From assembly GCF_001723175.1 (NCBI RefSeq), contig NC_064654.1, positions 930,001 through 994,000 on the forward strand: a stretch of 64,000 nt of DNA. The letters are read 5' to 3'. Every line of letters starts with the position of its first letter. The stretch's first letter is position 1. The DNA comes from Penicillium oxalicum. Taxonomy: Eukaryota > Ascomycota > Eurotiomycetes > Eurotiales > Aspergillaceae. This document shows, piece by piece, positions 36,401-46,204 of this stretch. A program made the translations under genes and the position numbers. The notes under the pieces were generated by a model. That model searched no databases. It worked only from the letters and a program-made list of their open reading frames with translations, and was not told the origin of the DNA.

Positions 36401-38829
36401 ACTTGGTGGTGAAGCATCAAGGGCCGATTGCGCTACTCAAGTTTGTGTATACAACGTCAGCTACCCTGTTCTGGAGAGGAAAATCAGTTTGGAACGCGCA
36501 GCTAGATTTTCGTTTGTGGGCTGTTTTCTCATGATTGCCCCGATGATGATGCTGTACCTGTGGTACACACTGAGGGGCAGAAATCTACTAAGACTCACAG
36601 GCGCTCTCGATCATGGCTACGGTCTTGATTAATCTGGCTGAAAAGCATGTCTCGATGATCAAATTGTGCGACGCACATTGAGGGATACGCGCTCAGCATC
36701 TTTTCTTCTTGGCTGAGTCTTTGTTTACGATTCGGCCATTACCACATCTTCCGGTGATGAATATGCACTGTGCATTTTCTGAGGAGAATACAGGCCTCTC
36801 CTCTTTTTTCTTCATCCCCGGGAAAAATCAGTGGCACCAAGCTTCATCCAGATACTCACACGTTGGTCTGTCGCAACGGTGTTCGATTTTTCACCCGGGG
36901 GCATTTTACCCCAATGATGATTTCGAGTTCTGAGGGGCACCTTCTGCCAATCCAAACCTTTCAAGAGTAGCTCAGAGCTACTTTGGACTTTTTCCTGTCT
37001 CAGCTCAGACGGTCGACTTCTTTTTTTTGGCCTCGATGATATTCCTCCAAAAAGAAAGAACCTCTCCGATAACGCAGTCTCGTGAGATATCTTCCCAGCC
37101 AGTACACCATCCTGCTTTTCTCGTGATATCCATTGTTTCCCGTTCAATTACTGAAATGAAACATGGGCCTTGTGCTGAAATGTGGAGACTGGGTCAAGAA
37201 GACTGGACTGCTCACTTTCATTTCGGCACTCATGTCTGCCTCGATTGCTCGACAGCAGCACGAAGGTTAGGCCGTGTAGGCCCCGCGACAAAATTATGGA
37301 TGTTATTGAAACAGAGGCAACCGTATGCAATTCTTTCACAAAAGTTTCATCCAGAAGTCTTGATGGGTCAAACTCCATGGCGAGCAAGTGCCGCGCAATC
37401 GACGTCCCACGGAGGTCTAAGAGGGGAAAAAGCAACAACATGACCTTTTACCTCAGTTTTCTAGTTCAGTTGTAGAATTCGTCTTCTTCTTCTGTCGATT
37501 TTTTGCCCGAGCTCACCTGCATGTACACTAACTTCTTACCTGACCGGCACGAGGGGTCGGAGGAAACTGCCATCAGCATGTCATCCCGCCGCGTTGACTC
37601 GAAGCAGAATAGAAAGGCAGAGTTCTAGCAATATAATGCGACCCCGTTGACTATCTCATCACTCCAACTGCAACCCGATGCTCTTGAATTTCTATTAGAG
37701 CGCTTTAATCACTAAGCGATATCAGATTCATTTTAGAAACCACGAGACTTTCCCACCTGCTAAATACTGGTATTAAGTGTTGGGTATGCGGCGCACTCTT
37801 CCACTGGAATAAGAACGGTCTACATCAAATGTCAACCATTGAACAAATGAGTCCGCACCATACGGTAGCTATCAAATACAAAACTCAACTTCCACGATGT
37901 CATCAAAAGACTAGATCAAAGGGCAATAACCTCGAATTGAAGAATTCGTTTCCTTCTTCGGAAAAACTTCTTTCCTGAAGAACAGAACAAGCACCCCCCA
38001 AGTCACCAAGAATCGTATTTACTATAATTAATCGGTCGCTAATTGATCATGTCTTGGATGAAGCCCAAAGTTGAAGATGACATTTCACTGGATCCAGGCA
38101 AAGATATAGGGTCCGGACAATGTACGGCAGCTGTACCCAGTGCTTGTAGCAAATCAAGCGCACTTCAAAATCCTGGGTCTAGCCAACATTCTTCAATGAT
38201 TGAGCTAAGCCAAATATTTTCGGTCCTCGGAGCGCCAAGTTGATCTATTTTCGACCATGCATGTATCAGCATTGGGGCCTATGGTCAACCGTGGAGCGAA
38301 TGGCAGAGACGCCCGCAAGTGGGGCTTTCAAAAGTGTCCACACAATCCCGATCGGGCAAATGGAACTACAGCCCGTAGCTTGGCCATGATTGATGTTGGG
38401 ACAAATTGCTACTGTGCAAATACTCGGCGCATGGACTAGGAGATGCTAACGCCCAATGCGGTTGCTCATTGATCATCAGGGTCCAAATCTCAATGAAATC
38501 CCTTTAGCTCTCGGTGAATGGGCAACAGAGAATACAAACATTGTGGATTCGTTCCCCGCATTCCCTTATCCCCATATCCCCCACAGATCGACTTTGATTC
38601 CCCCACTCAGCCTCGGCTTGTGGGTGAATCGAGGTGAGTCCATTTGCCGATGACAAGCGAGTGGTGAATCGGTCTCGCCGGAGCGAACTTAAATATGTTA
38701 GCGGTATACGGCCTCGTCAATAGGAAAGAAATCCCCAACGTGACTCAAGCCCGCTCCCCAGTGCCCACTCTCCTATCCCTGTTTATCTCGTTCAGGTCCT
38801 ATTGAGATCAGCTCGCCGAGTTTTCAACT
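33498..38829. other. 5.3-kb region without a convincing protein gene
   Basis: After the 3' UTR of the PFK-2 gene, no frame above about 140 codons shows family resemblance. At 35580-36060 there is a promoter/leader-like block: a run of 14 C (35709-35722), long CT tracts, and then splice-like signals. A 13-codon open frame at 36371-36412 follows. The region may encode a non-coding or short-peptide transcript (see findings). The right part (37500-38800) is ordinary, slightly AT-rich DNA. Confidence 0.45.
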
Positions 38830-39674
38830 ATGATCGAGTCCAACAACGCCAACGTGCCAAAGACATGTCCGTTTAAAGAGCCAGGTATGATGTTCAGTGA
38901 TTTTGAGCAGCAACGTTATGCAAAGAAAATTTCATTCAGTGAGGCCCTGGGCGGCTATGTCGTGGCGCGATATGATGATATCGTGTATGCGCTGGATCAT
39001 CCTGAGACTTTTGCTTCAAAAGGTGTCACAGTCCCCGACTTTCCAGAAGTTGTCAAGCCCATCTTTTCCAACCGGGTTCCCCCAGGTGGCACTCCCTTGG
39101 GTTTGACGAGGTCAAGCGCACCGGAGCAGATTACCGCCTGATTTACCTCGGACGCTCTCGTGAAACCATGGCCTACGCCGAAGAGATGAGCCAAGGACAC
39201 CCAACCGAGGTCTGGACTAGCCAAAAGCGTGGAAGATTTGACATTCAAAGTTTCATCAAAGCACAGAATGAAAGAGTCCAGATTTACGCTTGCGGTCCAG
39301 ATCGACTCCTGAATGCACTTGAAGACGCCTACAGGGAGAACCCGAAGGTGGAGCTGAAGGTCGAGCGATTCCAAGGGCTTTCAAATCAAGCCTTCTTGCC
39401 TAACAAAGACTTCAGCGTTACATTGGGGCGAAGCGGGCGAAGATTAACAGTTGCACCTAAGCAAACACTGCTGGAGGTATTGGATCAACATGGTTGCGGA
39501 ATCATATCCACTTGCTCAAAAGGCACATGTGGAAGTTGCGAAGTACTCGTGCTGGGTGTATATCCTGAGCATCGCGATACTGTCCTTTCTCAAGAAGAGA
39601 AACGAGAGAACAAGGTCATGATGCCTTGTGTCTCGCGTTGCATGGAACAGAATCTTGTCCTTTACCTGTGGTAA
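38830..39674 (+). pseudogene. Relic of a self-sufficient P450-reductase fusion (CYP116/P450-PFOR type), core deleted
   Basis: The first 90 codons (38830 to about 39100) are the N-terminus of a cytochrome P450: CPFKEPG, a YVVARYDDIV strand-helix, HPETFASKGV and the end of the B-C region at PPGGTPLG. The frame then breaks, and from 39102 the sequence is the C-terminal end of a phthalate-dioxygenase-reductase-type domain (YLGRSRETMAYAEEM, IYACGPDRLLNAL) followed by a plant-type 2Fe-2S ferredoxin (CSKGTCGSC, CX4CX2C, with a fourth Cys in MMPCVSRC) and a proper stop. The heme-binding Cys loop, most of the P450 and the FMN domain are gone, a loss of roughly 550 residues by comparison with full-length proteins of this class. 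It cannot make a working monooxygenase. Confidence 0.8.
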
Positions 39675-40977
39675 TTGAGCTTTTATATAGATGATAGACG
39701 ATACACAGGTTTTTTCGCTGGCTGGACGAAGGATTCAATGCCCTGTACTTTTATTATTATTATCCCCATTTAGACATTGAACTGTCTAGCTAATGGACTT
39801 TGGTTTTGAATTGATCTCATTTAATAGGAAGAGTCAAATCAACATCGCCGTAGTGCGTAACTTAGAATTAAGAGTATGCGTCTTGTTTTTCCTTCGCATT
39901 TTGATGTGAGCTATCTGCAGTAGACCCGAGAGTTAATAACAAGAGGTCTCTCAACACATCATTCAAATACTGAGAGCTCCCTTATTCGGAACCAAAGTGT
40001 ATGGTCATCGATTCAAATCACATGTGTCCATTTCTCATATTAGTCGAATTAGCAGTTCGCCTATTGGCGATACCAATGATAATCACTACCGTCACAATGG
40101 CGGCTTTGGCAAGATGGACGACTTGTCGTTCAGGTGAGGGGGAAGCTGAACCGTTCAGTTCTGAGGCAGACAGATTCCTGAAGCTCTTCTGATCATATCT
40201 CCCATCTATGACGCTTACATTAATTCGATGCCTTTTTCCTCTGAATAGCCCCCGTCGGTGTACTTCGATGAAGCTACAGAGATTTAGAACTTATCCAAAA
40301 CTTTGGGATTACCCCCAGAAATACTTTTCAGGCCAAGTTATTTGAAATTTCTATCCATTAAATCACGGAACATGCAGAAACAATTTGCGGCGCGAAGCGC
40401 CGATTACATTCAAGGTGAGTTCAGATGACAATTAGACCGACTAGCCAAACGAGCTTGAACATATTACTGCAAATCGCTCTCCGTATTTATTCCATCTTTA
40501 CGCGTTCCAATTTCTCAACCAACCCATTTCTTACAAATATGCCCAGCTTCGTTCTATCTTCCCTAGACACATGGTAGCTCCTTAGACTGAGGACCACAGG
40601 TCTTCGCATTGAGTAGTCCTCCCTTTTTAGTTCAGCGCTCTATAGTCACGTGAAAATACTGCCCTGTGATCACGCATGTCTTCTTCCCCTCCATCCCGTT
40701 TTCAAAACAGCCATCAAATAGCGGTAATTTGTGTACGCAAGTTTGATATTGCTCTCCTCGCGTCACTTTCCAACCAATTGAGTAATACCTTCTCTTCCTC
40801 CACTTAAAAAGGCATTCTTTTCGCCGTTATGACAATTCAAGCATTAAGCCTTCGTCTACTCCGGGGTTCTATAACACGAGAAGAGGAGAACATGTTTCTC
40901 GACGTGTCTTATCCAGATTCCCAAATAGAGTTTTAAGATCTTCTCTACAGTCACCACATTGGCATTGCAGCACTCGT
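39675..40977. other. AT-rich intergenic region
   Basis: No gene recognised. A/T-rich sequence with many stop codons in all frames. Confidence 0.55.
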
Positions 40978-41670
40978 TTCAAGCTATTTGGGACTAAATC
41001 AATCTAATTTGTGCCGCGTAGGAGAAGTGAGGGAGTGGATACACGGAAGCTTCAACGTTTGCATTCCCGTTTACGTCAAAAATTGGAACAGATGCTCGCC
41101 TAGACGGGGTTCTCATTAGGTTCCCCCTGCCTTACGAGGTGGGAGTCTGCATTTCCTGGAAACGCAGACGAGAAACTCCGTTGCGAAGCCGCTACCTTCA
41201 TTTGGATTAGACAAAATCACCTTGACATCCCACTCCCTCGCCTTTTGGGATTTGGATTCGCAGGGGGCTAAACTGTATGCCTTGAAAAACATGGAGTAAT
41301 TGAACCCACAGACTAACAATTATTTCCCACGGTAAACCAGAGCTGAAGCAATGCCGATTACCGCGAGGCAATCTGGTCCTTGAAGCGATGCATGTTAAGG
41401 CTCCTTGGATTTCCGCTGCCTTGCCCCTATGTTATCTATCGTCGTCAGCAGGTGCTCGAGCACGAATACCTTGTCATAGACTATATCGGTGAGCCAGATA
41501 TACGGATGCTGTTAGAAACCTGGAGCCACTTGCCCCATGCTTTGTCGATTTCCAAGGTAGTTCGCCCCCTTGGGTTCCTTTTTAAACTTATGCATGTTGA
41601 AGATGGTCTCACTGTTTTTCTCCATAACCTTGCACTCAGTCCGAGGATTGATAGGTGGGGAGAATTATAA
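40978..41670 (+). pseudogene. Decayed aminoglycoside-phosphotransferase-like (kinase-fold) gene
   Basis: Pieces of one protein are spread over the three plus frames, in order: VGEVREWIHGSFNVCIPVYV (ending near 41080), VLIRFPLPYEVG, then GNADEKLRCEAATFIWIRQN and IPLPRLLGFGFAG (to about 41265), then RLLGFPLPCPYVIYRRQQV and EHEYLVIDYI with ETWSHLP up to 41670. The order and motifs match the N-lobe of fungal APH/ChoK-like kinase-fold proteins. At least two frameshifts and a stop after the first segment break it, and the C-terminal catalytic loop is missing. No intact frame above 100 codons remains. Confidence 0.65.
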
Positions 41671-43175
41671 CCGCCTCGGAGTATGAAACTGGTCATCCAA
41701 TCTATTCAAGGATAACTCGCAGCTCCCCAACCCTTAGTGCGCTGGAGGCAAGGGGACAGTCCCATCAAATCAGGACATGGAGATGACCACAGATCGTCGG
41801 CCCACAAGAGAGGGTGGGGCTCAGTCTTCAAGCTGACGAAAGCCGTTGAAGGTGCCGACGATGTAGAGTACTGGGAACGATCACAACTCCAATCTCTGTG
41901 TTTCTAGATCTCCTGGTTCCGTCTATCTCCAAGTGTCAGATTATCTTTCTCCCGCTGTCATCATGATTCGCCATGTCTATTGCTCATTTGTGGTGGTAAT
42001 AGAATACAATTGGCAAGAAATTTTTGTTCTTGTGGAAAGAGCCATGATCTGGACAAGGCAGGAATCTCTCGGGGTTGAATAAGACTATAGTCATGATTCA
42101 TGCAACTGCAACCGGCGTGGAAGAATCTCGTCACAATCAGCGGACATCGCGTTACCCGAGGCATCTACTCATATCGAGCACGGCTTGCCCCCTTACTTCC
42201 CGCTTCAGATTTAGCCTATATAGCTTATTAGCTTGCTAGTTTCAGCTATTAATGTTGTTTCTCTCACAAGCCTAGTTGTCTACCAAAACATTACCCTCGG
42301 TATTATACGCTCTTCAAGTGCAACAAGGGCAGGGCTGCACGAATGCGGCCGCCAAACCTTGTCCGGTCTTATTTCCTAAAGAGATCATCAAGGATCAATG
42401 ATCTCTTCAACGTCAATGGAGCCCCTTCACCAGTTTGTCTTCTCTGTTTGAGTTAAAGAGCGGATTTATGAAAGGCTCCCTTGTTGTGGCTAATCGCGGC
42501 TTCCGCGCCCGACTCAACTTCTGCGCTGCGAAATCACTTTGACCCCTCTGAGCTTCCCTTTGATAAAGAGGGCGTGGCGAAGGCGGCACATACTTTTCTA
42601 TATGAGCAAGTTATAATATTGCTATTCTCTGTTCCACCAGGCAACAAATATGACGATACAATATTCAAAAATTCTTTCCTTGTTATTTGTCTGTGTAGCA
42701 TACAAATTTACTATACCTCGACGCCATCAATCTATCTCATATCGGCTATTTTTTCCCATGCATTCTAAGCCGCCACGGAGTTGAAACTTTATTGACACTC
42801 TATCCAAAATAAGCAGCGAAACTTCCCTACTTTATCGCTGAAGGAAGAGCCAAGCTAAATTCTTCTCGATGAACAAATGGAAGAATAGTGCTGGGGTAAA
42901 GACAAGGTGAAAGAGAAAGGGAATAAAATCCACAGAAAAAGCGCTTCCATATTCAATGAACCAGAAAAAAATTAGTTCAGTCGAACCTTCCTTGGTAGAG
43001 CAATTGTTTGGATCAGATGGCTACCTCCTGGGCAGGCGTAATTGAAAAGTTGAGTTCCTTCCACTGCTTCCAGACGTACAGACAACCGCGGGATGTGATC
43101 ATGTTGAATTAAACCCATCCTTCAAATATCTTTGACCTGTTGTTCAACTTGACTTGGTCCCTGCGCGTGTGTTTC
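41671..43175. other. AT-rich intergenic region
   Basis: No gene recognised. It contains a perfect 10-bp inverted repeat with a 9-nt loop at 42379-42407 and a TATAGCTTATTAGCTTGCTAG-like stretch near 42215-42240. Confidence 0.5.
42379..42407. repeat. Perfect inverted repeat, 10-bp arms
   Basis: Arms AAGAGATCAT and ATGATCTCTT with a 9-nt spacer. It has no T-run on either side and no obvious gene to terminate, so its role is unknown; it may be a protein-binding site or chance. Confidence 0.6.
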
Positions 43176-44963
43176 TCACCAGCCGACCCGCCCATTCAAT
43201 TTGAAGTATCCTGGTTTCAGCGTTCGGAAGACTCCTTGCGGATCATATTTCTCTGCCACCATTTGGAGTCTTTCCAGATTGGCTGGGCCATAGCTGTGTA
43301 AGACATCCTGAAACTGACTTGCATAATTCATATAGAGATACGGCTCCTCAAGGCCCAATTCAGTCGCCCGTGCATTCACTCTGTTCACAAAGTTGGTCGC
43401 CGCCTGCATTATGCGCATATCGTCGACACGATTGTTCCATCGAAAGACCGGATTCAAGAGCATAAGTGGGTGCTTGCGAGTGGAAATTCCAAGTGGATTA
43501 CCACCATTCTTCTCCATATGAGGAAACATATTTACGGTGATCACCTGCATGATGCATCGCGCCTCTAGCCCTTCCATATTCCCAAGATGGCTTGTTTCTT
43601 GCATGAAAGTTTTGGCAACAATTGCGGCAAGCTCACGATCCAGCTTGTAGGTTGCTGTCCAATACGTTCCGCGGTGACCATCTGGCTGGTTTTTGGCATT
43701 GGAGCGACTGATGTTTGATATCCAATTGATGCCCGTCGTATCGGCATATGCAGAAGAACGATCCAGGGCTTTGAAGATTGATGGGTTTGGGATTGGCTCG
43801 GTATTGTAAAGATCGACAGTGAGATGGTGAGCGCCTCCTGTGTAGTATATCGTCGTGATTTGATAGGTGGATGGATTTTTTGATGCCTGCAACCCAAAGT
43901 CCACATAAGCGTCGAGGATAGAGTCGACCTGATCGATGGTATAGTTTCGGACCCCGCCCCACATTGTTCCTTGAGGATGGCTGTACATGTCGAACCTGGT
44001 AACTATAGCGAAATCCGAGCCACCCCCGCGGAGAGCCCAATAAAGATCCGGATTGGAAGTCATATTGACATCGGCTATCGATCCGTCTGCGAGTACTGCC
44101 TTGATAGTCCCCCTGATGTCAAGATGTGAGCTTGTAGGGGGATGGGAGGAAGCGATCGAACCTCATAGTTGGCGACATTGTCGCACACGAACCCATAGCG
44201 ACCTGAAAGAAAGGATATGCCTCCTTTAAATGTCATGAATTAACTACGGCATTGAGCGTTATCGTCTTCAGGACTGGTCTCACCTCCAAGAGTCAATCCG
44301 CCCACACCGACAGAACCTGTACGGCCACCGGGCACAGTGACATTGTATCTTTCTAGTTCTTCAAAAACACGATGCCACCGATTGCCAGCTCCGATTTGAG
44401 CAATGGCTTTGTTATCTGCCAAATTCACCGAGTCTAGTTTCGTGAGGCTGATGGTTATCCCTCCAGCAGCGCTCGATGCACCCTCAAAGCTAGCATGGCC
44501 ACCAGATTTGACTGCAAAATGGCAAGAGCCTCCAGCTATCAAACGCACTGCATGAGAGACGTGACTCGCATCTGTAGGCAAGAAAAAACAGCTTGGGCAA
44601 GTCTCAGATTGTTGCTGAGAGAAGAACAATAGGCGCTGGTCTGCGTAGGCTGTGTCATCCGGGAAAATTGTGGTTCCTGGCAAATCTCTAGAAAGGTCTT
44701 GACACTGTAATCAAGTTACTCAACGAGAATTTTTTCTTCTTGAATGGTCCACTCACAAGCTTTGCACAAGTTTCAATGCCTTGCACAGCTTCAGAGTTTT
44801 GGAATATTCCTGTAACTGAACACATCGGAACTTGGTGATGTTGGGGTAATATATTGGTAGCGGTCGTATCTACCAAGCATGTAGTAGGGGAAATGAGAAA
44901 AAATTGAGCCAAAATTATCCATACAAGCGTTGACGTTCTGGTATTTCCTATATTTGCTGCCAT
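43176..44963 (-). CDS. Secreted FAD-linked oxidase, berberine-bridge-enzyme-like
   Basis: Four exons: 44963-44757, 44704-44284, 44223-44162 and 44099-43176, giving 537 residues. The first three joints give ETCAKLCQDL, LTLGGGISFLSGRYGF and CDNVANYEAVLADG. A signal peptide covers about the first 30 residues. The FAD-binding PCMH domain has VKSGGHASFEG, where His139 is the likely covalent flavin ligand, and GFVCDNV contains the Cys found in bicovalently flavinylated members. The BBE C-terminal domain YLYMNYASQFQDVLHSYG..N..RL with YDPQGVF is intact. Family members oxidise sugars, oligosaccharides or secondary metabolites with O2. The intron 3 donor GTTCGA is unusual. An upstream ATG at 44984 would place seven residues before the signal peptide. 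Confidence 0.85.
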
Positions 44964-45020
44964 GATGAAGCTTGGTCTTCGCATAGACTACATTTCTATA
45001 TGGGAGGGCCGAAGAGCGTC

Positions 45021-45028
45021 CTTTTATA
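45021..45028 (-). promoter_or_regulatory. TATA box of the FAD-linked oxidase gene
   Basis: Minus-strand TATAAAAG, about 60 bp upstream of the ATG at 44963. Match seen, function inferred. Confidence 0.5.
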
Positions 45029-46125
45029 GCTCTCCTTACTCAACCAGGGCGCAAAGACTTATCTTCCTGCAGAAATTTCATTCTCCATGCTTGAGATTCG
45101 TTCTACAGAAGGAAATCACACCCAAATCGATTTTCCCTGTTTCCGGTACGCTTTCCTTCGCTCAGAGCTGATCTCCACCTCGATCATATCCCCAACCTTG
45201 GCTCACCTGCAAAAACTGAGACTGGTAAATGCACCTGGTAGATGCACCTCTTTATCCCAGAAAGTATTCAATGTAACGTGGGATTCGGGCCCATCCCTTG
45301 AAAGCAACATCACAGTAGCCCTCGGTCATACGGCTATCTTTGCCGAGCCTGATCTATCGCACCATTTCCATGTCACAGAAAGCCGGCAGAAACTGACTAC
45401 CAGATCCTGCTCAGTGGGATATTTCTGCTTAGCAATGTGTATGCCCGTGGCTAACTACTTCATTAAACAACACTGATGTCTTCGATAATGCCGGAGAGTC
45501 TCAATCTCTGTAACCCTAGCGCCTGATCCTCGTCACATGCATAGAAGCTAACATCCTAACACTATCCTTGCATCGTGATAGACGAAAACTTACTTTATTG
45601 GTCTCAAGAGGGCTTTCCCTGGCGGTTAAGAGTCTGTCCTTGATAGCAAAGAGACGAGACTCTAACCTGCACAGCCTTGTATGATGAATCAAGCCAAAGG
45701 AGAGTCCATCAGATCTCCTTGTTAACAAGCCATATCCAGATCAGCACGTGCATATGTGGCGACTTTGATGCAAGGTAGCATTCCATCAGCATTCAGCGTA
45801 ATCAGTTAGTTAAATACACACTGATATTCAACTTTATCCCATGATTTGGCGTGCGTGTGCTTCTGGCAAAGTCATCACCAGACTTCTATCGCTTAAACCT
45901 GGCAAAATAGATAATTCTCGTTGCGCAGATTGGGATCAGTTCACGAAAAATACTTGAAATCGTGTCCACATTCCCTGCAGTGGTCTTGAGGAAGTACGAC
46001 CTCACGAAGGCGAGATTACGCAAGGGCTCCAGCCACAGAGACTTGCTGTCTCTGGATGACGACGAAGCTGCTCAGGTCTCAGAACAAGACTATTATGAGC
46101 GGAATAGACTGGTCAAAATGTGGAA

Positions 46126-46133
46126 TATATAAG
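46126..46133 (+). promoter_or_regulatory. TATA box of the GH3 gene
   Basis: TATATAAG about 75 bp upstream of the ATG at 46205. Match seen, function inferred. Confidence 0.5.
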
Positions 46134-46204
46134 GCCATTGTGTTCTCAAGCTAATAGAGAGCTGTAGACTTACACAGAGAATATCGTTTTCACAAAAATT
46201 CAGT

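Larger units (their letters stand above)
44964..46204. other. Divergent promoter region of the oxidase/GH3 pair
   Basis: A 1.2-kb spacer between the head-to-head oxidase and beta-glucosidase genes. TATA boxes lie at each end (listed separately). The frames inside lack resemblance to known proteins. Confidence 0.6.

Noticed and set aside
37027..37443. 138-codon plus-strand frame
   Set aside because: Overlapping frames on both strands of similar length and no resemblance to any protein family.
45087..45476. 129-codon frame in the oxidase/GH3 divergent promoter
   Set aside because: Overlaps the oxidase promoter TATA area and shows no known motif.
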